Notes under the pieces: model-generated
What the model saw: only the letters and a program-made list of their open reading frames with translations
Told to the model about the DNA's origin: nothing
Database searches by the model: none
Translations under genes and position numbers: made by a program
Shown: positions 32,145-37,672 of the stretch, piece by piece
How the letters are laid out: the number at the start of each line of letters is the position of its first letter
How positions within the stretch are numbered: the stretch's first letter is position 1
Assembly (NCBI GenBank): GCA_003247835.1
Contig: QJYB01000015.1
Span: 1-37,672 of the forward strand
DNA from: Gammaproteobacteria bacterium
Lineage (GTDB): Bacteria; Pseudomonadota; Gammaproteobacteria; Pseudomonadales; Azotimanducaceae
Direction: 5' to 3'
Length of the DNA: 37,672 nucleotides

Positions 32145-33200
32145 ATGATCGAGGGTCTTTCTTCGCAACCGAGAACCCGGCTCGCGCACCTGCCGACCCC
32201 TCTGGAACCCCTGGACCGCCTGTCGGAGTCGCTGGGCGGTCCGCGAATCTGGATGAAGCGTGACGACTGCACGGGCCTCGGCACCGGCGGTAACAAGACC
32301 CGAAAGCTCGAATTCCTGCTTGGACGCGCCCTGGCGGAGGGAGCCCAGGCGGTGATCACGTTCGGCGCCGTTCAGTCGAACCATGCGCGACAGACGGCGG
32401 CAGGGTGTGCCGCGCTCGGTCTGCCCTGCCACCTGGTACTGGCCAGAAAGGTACCCTGGCAGGATCCGGGTTACGAACGTCTGGGCAACGTGCTCCTCGA
32501 CCACCTGTTCGGCGCATCGGTGCATCTCGTCGAAGCCCAGGCCGTGCAGGACACCTACCAGCAGCTGCTCGCGGATCTGCAGGACGCCGGACGGCGTCCC
32601 TACGTGATCCCCACCGGCGGCTCGAACGCGGTGGGTGCGCTCGGCTATGCGCTCTGTGCGGACGAGCTGATCGATCAGTGTGTGGACCGGGGTGTCACCC
32701 TCACCGATCTCGTTCACGCCACCTCCAGCGCCGGCACCCAGGCGGGTCTTCTGGCCGGCCTGTCGCTGCTCGGTCGCCTCGCACCCGGCGACGATCCTGC
32801 CGTCACCGTACACGGCATCAACGTTTCCGAATCCGAGGCGGAAGCGGATGCCCAGCGCGAAACCATTGCCCGGCTGGCCGGAGAGGCCATGGCGCTGACC
32901 GGAGGCGGGCAGCAGGATCCCACCGACGTGCACGTGGACAGCGCCTTTCTCGGTCGGGGTTATGGCCTGCCAACCCCCGAGACCCTGGCCGCCATCCGCC
33001 AGGTCGCGAGCCTCGAGGGCGTTCTCCTGGATCCGGTCTACTCGGGAAAAGCCATGGGCGGTCTGATCGGCAAGATCCGCGCCGGCGAGTTCGACGGGGT
33101 CGGCGACGTGGTCTTCCTGCACACGGGGGGCACAGCATCGCTGCCTGTGTATGGAAACGTGCTGCTCGGCGCGGGCGACACGAGCGGCCGGTTGAGGTAA
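32145..33200 (+). CDS. dcyD: PLP-dependent D-cysteine desulfhydrase / ACC deaminase family enzyme
   Basis: 351 residues. RTRLAHLPTPLEPLDRLSE opening, MKRDDCTGLGTGGNKTRKLEFLLG with the PLP Lys (GGNK), FGAVQSNHARQTAAG, RPYVIPTGGSNAVGALGY (phosphate-binding region) and VLLDPVYSGKAMGGLIG with HTGG at the end follow E. coli DcyD closely. Such enzymes break D-cysteine to pyruvate, ammonia and sulfide; ACC deaminase activity cannot be excluded. ATG 32145 is preceded by a GGGG site; an earlier TTG (32064) would begin inside the inverted repeat and is rejected. Together with cysE this gives two cysteine-linked genes in the window. Confidence 0.88.
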   Translation: MIEGLSSQPRTRLAHLPTPLEPLDRLSESLGGPRIWMKRDDCTGLGTGGNKTRKLEFLLGRALAEGAQAVITFGAVQSNHARQTAAGCAALGLPCHLVLARKVPWQDPGYERLGNVLLDHLFGASVHLVEAQAVQDTYQQLLADLQDAGRRPYVIPTGGSNAVGALGYALCADELIDQCVDRGVTLTDLVHATSSAGTQAGLLAGLSLLGRLAPGDDPAVTVHGINVSESEAEADAQRETIARLAGEAMALTGGGQQDPTDVHVDSAFLGRGYGLPTPETLAAIRQVASLEGVLLDPVYSGKAMGGLIGKIRAGEFDGVGDVVFLHTGGTASLPVYGNVLLGAGDTSGRLR

Positions 33201-33273
33201 CGTTCCGCCCTCGTGTTTTCAGGCTGACCCGGCCACCCCGTCAGACTCACAGCTTAAGCATCAGATCCGTTCC

Positions 33274-34944
33274 ATGTCCCGGAAGATTGCACATACCCAG
33301 CTGCGCGGAAACGCCGTACTGCACAATCCGCTGCTCAACAAAGGCAGCGCCTTCACACACGAAGAGCGTCTGCTGCTCGATCTGGATGGACTGCTGCCCG
33401 CGGCCTGCAACTCCCAGGATCAGCAGGCCATACGTTTCTACGATCGGCTCTCACCGTTCGCGGATCCGCTGGTCCGATACCGCGAGCTTTCGGCGTTGCA
33501 GGACCGCAACGAGCATCTTTTCTACCGGGTACTCATGGATCATCTGGCGGAGTTCATGCCCATCGTCTACACGCCGACGGTGGGACTCGCCACTCAGAAG
33601 TTCAGCGAGGTTTTCCAGCGCGGTCGAGGCGTGTGGATCACACCCGACCACCGCGGGCGCATTCGAGACGTGCTGGAAACCGCCACCAGTGGACAACGCC
33701 TGCGACTTGCAGTGGTGACGGACAACGAGTCGATTCTCGGCATCGGTGACCAGGGTGCCGGCGGCATGGCGATCTCCATCGGCAAACTGTCGCTGTACAC
33801 GGCCGCGGCCGGTATCGATCCAGCGGAGACACTGCCCGTGAGCCTGGATGTGGGCACCAACAACGCAGCACTCCTGCAGAACGATCTGTATCTCGGCTGG
33901 CAGCAGCGGCGACTGACCGGCGCAGCCTACGACGAGCTGGTGGAAGAGTTCGTGGTGGCGTTCACCGATCTGTTTCCAGACGCGCTGATCCAGTGGGAGG
34001 ACTTCCGCAAGGACAACGCACTCAGAATTCTCGATCGCTACCGGCACCGCCATCTCTCTTTCAACGACGACATCCAGGGTACCGGGGCCGTGGCGGTGGC
34101 CGGCCTGTTCAGCGCGCTCTCGATCACCGGTCAACGCGTCGATGAACAGCGGATCGTGATTCACGGCGCCGGCGCTGCGGGACTCGGCATCGCCCGGCAG
34201 ATCAAAGGCGCCCTGGCGGTGAGTGGTGTGGCCGCAGATCGAATGCCCCACCACGTGGCCGTGCTGGACAGTCACGGACTGCTGGTGGATGACCGGACGT
34301 TCACCGATACCTACAAGGCTGAGCTGGCCTGGCCGAGGAAGACCGCCGCAGCTGTAGGTATCGATGACGATCGCAGCCTCGAAGCCACCGTTCGCGCCTT
34401 CCGACCGACGGTGCTGATCGGCACGTCGGGGCAGGCCGGCGCCTTTCACCAGACGCTGATCGAGACCATGGCCCGTCACTGTGCATCACCGGTGATCATG
34501 CCCATGTCCAACCCGACCAGTAACAGCGAGGCGGTGCCCGAAGATCTGCTGACGTGGACGGACGGCCGCGCTCTTGTCGCAACGGGCAGTCCCTTCGCAC
34601 CAGTGACGGTGGGTGGCAGAACCATCGAGATCGGTCAGGGTAACAACGTCTTCATCTTCCCTGCTCTCGGTCTGGGTACCCTGATGGCACGGGCCAGCAT
34701 CGTGACGGACACCATGATCACCGCCGCAGCACGGGCCCTGGCCGGTCAGGTCACCGACGCCGAGCTCGAACGCGGCCTGCTCTATCCGTCCATCGACCGG
34801 TTGCGGGAAACCACCGCGGTATGCGCGGCCGAGGTCTGCCGGCAGGCACACGAGGATGGCGTGGCCCGGGCCGAGCGCGACGACGATCTGCTGGCGGCCG
34901 CCCGCAACAGCATGTGGTGGCCGGAGTATCCCGAATTCAACTGA
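33274..34944 (+). CDS. maeA: NAD-dependent malic enzyme (MaeA/SfcA type)
   Basis: 556 residues, as in E. coli SfcA (565). LRGNAVLHNPLLNKGSAFT is the malic-enzyme opening; VYTPTVG holds the active-site Tyr; GIGDQGAGGM, DVGTNN, FNDDIQGTGAV, the Rossmann GAGAAGLGIA and PMSNPTSNSE follow in the known order. It decarboxylates malate to pyruvate with reduction of NAD. The NAD rather than NADP preference is inferred from the family, since the long single-domain form lacks the phosphotransacetylase part of MaeB. It lies 73 bases after the desulfhydrase, which also yields pyruvate. Confidence 0.96.
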   Translation: MSRKIAHTQLRGNAVLHNPLLNKGSAFTHEERLLLDLDGLLPAACNSQDQQAIRFYDRLSPFADPLVRYRELSALQDRNEHLFYRVLMDHLAEFMPIVYTPTVGLATQKFSEVFQRGRGVWITPDHRGRIRDVLETATSGQRLRLAVVTDNESILGIGDQGAGGMAISIGKLSLYTAAAGIDPAETLPVSLDVGTNNAALLQNDLYLGWQQRRLTGAAYDELVEEFVVAFTDLFPDALIQWEDFRKDNALRILDRYRHRHLSFNDDIQGTGAVAVAGLFSALSITGQRVDEQRIVIHGAGAAGLGIARQIKGALAVSGVAADRMPHHVAVLDSHGLLVDDRTFTDTYKAELAWPRKTAAAVGIDDDRSLEATVRAFRPTVLIGTSGQAGAFHQTLIETMARHCASPVIMPMSNPTSNSEAVPEDLLTWTDGRALVATGSPFAPVTVGGRTIEIGQGNNVFIFPALGLGTLMARASIVTDTMITAAARALAGQVTDAELERGLLYPSIDRLRETTAVCAAEVCRQAHEDGVARAERDDDLLAAARNSMWWPEYPEFN

Positions 34945-34983
34945 TTCCGCATCCCTTTCCCATCCGATCCGTCGGGACGCTTC

Positions 34984-34992
34984 TGCTAAAGT
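34984..34992 (+). promoter_or_regulatory. Possible extended -10 promoter of the MAPEG gene
   Basis: TGCTAAAGT: an extended TG followed by TAAAGT, about 28 bases before the ATG at 35020. No clear -35 lies 16-18 bases upstream. The same TAAAGT hexamer occurs at 32108. Confidence 0.35.
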
Positions 34993-35019
34993 AACCCGGA
35001 ATTCGGAGGGAGGATTGAC

Positions 35020-35409
35020 ATGACGATCGAGCTCACCATGCTCATCTACAGCGTGGCCCTGCTGTTCGTGCTGATAGTCGTTCAGGCGCTGGCCGGCGTC
35101 CTGGCCCAGGGTCTGCCGGCCATGGCGGGATCCCGTGATCATCTGCACGAGCCCGGCCTCATGCAGGCCAGAACGAAACGGGTGGTGGACAATCACAGAG
35201 AGGGTCTGCTGCTCTTTGCGCCGCTTGTTCTGATCGCCGCCGTCACAGGGATCACCACGGAGTGGACTGTGCTCGGCGCGCAGCTCTTCTTCTACAGTCG
35301 CGTCGTGCACGCTGTGCTCTACCTGACCGGCGTGCCGTGGATCAGACCCCTGGCATGGGCCACAGGTGTTGCCGGCTGTATCTTCATTTTTGTGGCGCTG
35401 ATCTCATGA
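35020..35409 (+). CDS. MAPEG family membrane protein
   Basis: 129 residues with four hydrophobic segments. MLIYSVALLFVLIVVQALAG, the loop GSRDHLHEPGLMQARTKRVVDNHREGLLLFAP, then LFFYSRVVHAVLYLTGVPWIRPLAWATG are the MAPEG signature, with the Asn-His/Glu motif of helix 2. Family members detoxify or make eicosanoid-like compounds in eukaryotes; bacterial roles are unknown. A strong GGAGGGAGG lies before ATG 35020. Its TGA overlaps the crotonase ATG, so the two genes work together or share dosage. Confidence 0.9.
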   Translation: MTIELTMLIYSVALLFVLIVVQALAGVLAQGLPAMAGSRDHLHEPGLMQARTKRVVDNHREGLLLFAPLVLIAAVTGITTEWTVLGAQLFFYSRVVHAVLYLTGVPWIRPLAWATGVAGCIFIFVALIS

Positions 35410-36215
35410 GCACGCGTTATCGAAACTATCAGCGTCTTGCTTTCGACCACCCCGCTCCGAGGGTGCTGCGTATCACCTTCAATCGCCCGGAGCGTTACAA
35501 CGCCCTGGACGCCGTGGGGCACAGGGAGATCACCTATGTCTGGCGCGAAGTGGAGGAAGACCCGGACATCGACGTGGTGATTCTGACCGGCGCCGGTCGC
35601 GCCTTCTCCGCCGGCGGGGACTTCGAGATGATCGACGAGATCACCCGGGACTTCGACGCGCGGGCGCGCACCTGGAAGGAAGCCCGGGATCTGGTCTACA
35701 ACATGATCAACTGCGGCAAGCCCATCATCTCCGCCATCAACGGTCCCGCGGTCGGGGCCGGCCTGGTCGCCGGCCTGATGGCAGACATTTCCATCGTCGC
35801 CCGCTCCGTGAGCCTGACGGACGGCCACACGCGGCTCGGGGTCACGGCCGGCGACCACGCGGCCATCATCTGGCCGATGCTCTGCGGCATGGCAAAGGCC
35901 AAGTACTACCTGCTCACCTGTGACAGGCTCTCGGGCGAGGAAGCGGAAAGGATCGGGCTGGTATCGCTGTGCGTGGACGACGACGCGCTGCAGACACGGG
36001 CGCTGGACGTGGCACAACGGCTGCGCGACGGCGCCCAGAGCGCCATCCGCTGGACCAAGTACTCGCTCAACAACTGGCTGCGGCTGGCCGGTCCGACGTT
36101 CGACACGTCAACCGCTCTCGAGCTCCTCGGTTTCACCGGTCCGGAAGCGCGGGAAGGGCTGGACGCGCTCAGAGAAAAACGGGACCCTTCCTTTCCCAGT
36201 GGATCCGTCCTCTGA
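35406..36215 (+). CDS. Crotonase (enoyl-CoA hydratase/isomerase) family protein, atypical active site
   Basis: 269 residues. The oxyanion loop GRAFSAGGDFEMI (G70, G71) and NGPAVGAGLVAGLMAD are those of the crotonase fold. Both glutamates of true hydratases are missing: by alignment with rat hydratase, Glu144 falls on a Val and Glu164 on His141 in LTDGHTRLG. Instead His141 and Asp150 (VTAGDHAA) are spaced nine residues apart, like His145 and Asp154 of 6-oxocamphor hydrolase as I recall. The product may be a C-C bond hydrolase or another CoA-thioester enzyme rather than a hydratase. ATG 35406 overlaps the MAPEG stop. Confidence 0.85.
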   Translation: MSTRYRNYQRLAFDHPAPRVLRITFNRPERYNALDAVGHREITYVWREVEEDPDIDVVILTGAGRAFSAGGDFEMIDEITRDFDARARTWKEARDLVYNMINCGKPIISAINGPAVGAGLVAGLMADISIVARSVSLTDGHTRLGVTAGDHAAIIWPMLCGMAKAKYYLLTCDRLSGEEAERIGLVSLCVDDDALQTRALDVAQRLRDGAQSAIRWTKYSLNNWLRLAGPTFDTSTALELLGFTGPEAREGLDALREKRDPSFPSGSVL

Positions 36216-36229
36216 GAGGACGACCGGAG

Positions 36230-36520
36230 TCAGTGAAAGACGTCGCCCGGACCACGCATCAGTCCCTCGTCCTCCCGATGGCGCTTCAGGTCCACACCGG
36301 TCCGTTCCAGCGCCTGTGTCAGGGTCTCCGAAACGCAAGCCGCGCAGAATCCTTCCCGGATCAGATCTTCGATGAGGAATCCGAGCACATCGTAAACGGC
36401 CAATGTTCCCTCATTGGCCTCGTTGAACCGCCACAGCACGTCCTGCAGCGTCTGGAGGGCCGCTTCACAGCGGACGTCGTCCCGCTCGCGTACCGCCTCG
36501 TCTTCGTCTGACCCGGCCAT
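36230..36520 (-). CDS. 96-residue hypothetical protein
   Basis: 96 residues from ATG 36520 with GGGGCGG ahead. All-helical prediction: ALQTLQDVLWRFNEANEGTLAVYDVLGFLIEDLIREGFCAACV, with FCAACV giving two cysteines in a C-x-x-C, and a polar C terminus. I recognise no family. It faces the crotonase gene and is divergent from the DUF1697 gene. Longer starts up to 36655 would overlap that neighbour and look unlikely. Confidence 0.6.
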   Translation of the reverse strand: MAGSDEDEAVRERDDVRCEAALQTLQDVLWRFNEANEGTLAVYDVLGFLIEDLIREGFCAACVSETLTQALERTGVDLKRHREDEGLMRGPGDVFH

Positions 36521-36612
36521 CCATCCGCCCCGCGTAGGGAAAACGCGCATTGTACCGTCCAGGGGGGCGAGCTGATATGGTCCCATGCCCCGGCAGCCGG
36601 AGCGGAATCGGC

Positions 36613-37188
36613 ATGGCACGACGGATCCCCGGCAAAGCCTCAACCCGAGGATCACGTCTCGTCATCCTACTCAGGGGCATCAACGTGGGCGGTCGCAACC
36701 GCCTGACCATGGGCGATCTGCGTGGTGTGCTCGCCGCCATCGGCTGCACGGGTATCCGGACTTACGTGCAGAGCGGCAATGCGGTGGTCGACAGTCGGCA
36801 CACACCGGCAGACCTCGCGACCACACTCAAACGCGAGCTGGGCAGAACCACCGGCATCGAGGCGGCGGTGCTGACGTTCCCCGCTTCCGACCTGGCCGGC
36901 ATCATGGCTGCGAATCCCTATGCCGCAGCATCGGCGCAGCCGAATACCGTGCACGTCTACTTTCTCGAAGATCCACCGGCGGAGGACGCCTGCAGGAAAC
37001 TCGATAACCTGCGCGACGGCCGCGAGTCCTTCGTGCTCAGCGGGCAGGTGCTCTATCTGCACGCGCCCGACGGTATCGGCCGTTCACGACTGGTCAAAGG
37101 CATGGAGCGGGCTCTCGGTACCGCGGCCACGGGGCGGAACTGGCGAACCATGGAGGCCCTCGCCGGCCTGGCGGATACCGAAGCCTGA
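36613..37188 (+). CDS. DUF1697 family protein
   Basis: 191 residues from ATG 36613 (ATG 36577 is an alternative). VILLRGINVGGRNRLTMGDLRGVLAAIGCTGIRTYVQSGNAV is the unmistakable DUF1697 beginning; NPYAAASAQPNTVHVYFLE and the ending GRNWRTMEALAGL are also typical. The family has an alpha/beta ferredoxin-like fold and no proven function. It is followed by 75 bases of no visible content and then by the minus-strand terminator at 37264. Confidence 0.9.
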   Translation: MARRIPGKASTRGSRLVILLRGINVGGRNRLTMGDLRGVLAAIGCTGIRTYVQSGNAVVDSRHTPADLATTLKRELGRTTGIEAAVLTFPASDLAGIMAANPYAAASAQPNTVHVYFLEDPPAEDACRKLDNLRDGRESFVLSGQVLYLHAPDGIGRSRLVKGMERALGTAATGRNWRTMEALAGLADTEA

Positions 37189-37263
37189 AGAGCAGCGGTA
37201 CCGACGCCGTGCCGGAGAACGCGCAGACGAGCGCGCAGATGAGAACCGCAGATAAAACGAGCT

Positions 37264-37296
37264 TGCAAAAGAAAACCCCGCCATAAGGCGGGGTTC
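37264..37296 (-). terminator. Rho-independent terminator on the minus strand
   Basis: Stem of nine pairs, AACCCCGCC (37274-37282) with GGCGGGGTT (37287-37295), four-base loop, followed on the minus strand by TTTTCTTTTG. On the plus strand the stem is not followed by a T-run, so it ends a transcript that enters from 37672 rather than the DUF1697 gene. Confidence 0.85.
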
Positions 37297-37672
37297 TCCA
37301 ACCGGACCTCGTAACGAGTTCCGATCTGGGGGATTCTGAGGCCTTCGGCTCGGACCGCTCACTTGAAGCGGCGCCTCCCTTCCGGTCCAGACCCAGTGGT
37401 CGTTTCTCTACCGAACCGCCTCGCGGACGATTGGCGTAGTCCCGACCGATGACTCAAGAGTCGTTATTTAACGACGCCTTGCCACGTCGCCCCGAGTCGG
37501 ATGATCGCTCCATCTCGAGGGTCGGAATCCACCCGGCGGCGAGCCGTAACGTCTGAGCTCCGAAGCCTCCGAAGAAGCTCGCCCCCTATCTCTCAGATGC
37601 TGCCCTTGTCAGGTACGGATCTGAGCAGGTTCAGGAGCCCGGTCTTAACGTCGCCCGCCACTCGTTGAGCCG
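37264..37672 (-). ncRNA. Candidate long structured RNA, 5' end beyond the window
   Basis: This 409-base stretch has no gene on either strand. Read on the minus strand it contains many stems in a row: CTCAGAT/ATCTGAG (37592-37598 with 37619-37625), GGCGAGC/GCTCGCC (37538-37544 with 37577-37583), GTCGTT/AACGAC with an AAAU loop (37460-37475) overlapping GACTC/GAGTC (37451-37462), CCGCT/AGCGG (37355-37371), and CTCG/CGAG within CGGA/TCCG (37303-37323), followed by a strong terminator. Common RNAs were compared from memory (RNase P, tmRNA, 6S, SRP, TPP and other riboswitches) without a match. It may be a stable RNA gene or a long leader or trailer. Confidence 0.4.

Noticed and set aside
37380..37400. 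GGACCGGAAGGGAGGCGCC on the minus strand resembles part of the 4.5S RNA
   Set aside because: The conserved SRP loop GGAAG..AGCA is not matched beyond GGAAGG, and the flanking stem does not fit.
37578..37645. Similarity to the TPP riboswitch (TGAACCTG) or the SRP RNA core on the minus strand
   Set aside because: The order of elements is wrong for TPP: the CTGAGA-like piece comes after, not before, and there is no GGAAGGAAGCAGCC core for SRP.
1..37672. CRISPR arrays, insertion sequences, tRNA genes
   Set aside because: No regularly spaced direct repeats, no transposase-like protein and no tRNA-like cloverleaf or T-loop sequence was found by eye on either strand.

Overview
The window is a gene-dense, high-GC (roughly two-thirds G+C) bacterial chromosome segment with about 38 protein genes, short gaps and many start/stop overlaps of the ATGA, GTGA and TGATG type. 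The gene content points to a gammaproteobacterium: a TatD of the E. coli type, PepN, SfcA-type malic enzyme, CysE, NadK and a CecR/Ybh-like exporter. From memory, the block MoxR-DUF58-DUF4381-VWA-VWA/TPR-BatD, then PepN-DUF2797-rhomboid, with NAD kinase nearby, resembles a region of Pseudomonas, so a Pseudomonadales-like relative is the best guess. This is inference and no database was searched. I see no phage genes, transposase, CRISPR array or tRNA; the window looks like core chromosome.

Layout. 1-1898 (+): end of a lytic transglycosylase, a GNAT acetyltransferase and TatD. 1895-2146 (-): a tiny glutaredoxin-like gene whose stop and start both overlap its neighbours. 2145-6745 (+): C39-like peptidase, small membrane protein, second GNAT, S9 peptidase and D-Ala-D-Ala ligase. 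6784-7998 (-): ammonium transporter. 8189-14955 (+): a six-gene MoxR/Bat operon (AAA+ ATPase, DUF58, DUF4381, two VWA proteins, BatD). 14968-19398 (-): rhomboid protease, DUF2797 protein and PepN in one transcription unit. 19482-21057 (+): XdhC and a MocA-like nucleotidyltransferase. 21060-21974 (-): NAD kinase. 22090-23150 (+): CysE coupled to a zinc-ribbon protein.

23143-24747 (-): FrnE/DsbA-like oxidoreductase followed by two homologous small membrane proteins. 24823-26593: orphan genes, including a 35-residue Cys-containing peptide and a coiled-coil protein. 26809-28140: DUF454 protein and a glutathione-transferase-like protein. 28391-32016 (-): TetR regulator, periplasmic adaptor, ABC ATPase and ABC-2 permease. 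32145-36215 (+): D-cysteine desulfhydrase, malic enzyme, MAPEG protein and an atypical crotonase. 36230-37188: an orphan and a DUF1697 protein. 37189-37672 has no protein gene and looks like a structured RNA on the minus strand.

The most interesting unexplained signals are non-coding. One is a candidate Hfq-type small RNA at about 28237-28358, with its own promoter, a hairpin displaying an (AAC)n-like loop and a UUCG terminator. Another is the structured, terminator-ended RNA at 37264-37672. A third is a perfect AT-rich inverted repeat inside the tetR promoter at 32057-32074. Protein-level oddities are a tandem membrane-protein pair next to a DsbA-like enzyme, and a crotonase that lacks both hydratase glutamates but has a His/Asp pair like that of a C-C hydrolase. 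I did not find convincing evidence of a complete new defence or biosynthetic system.
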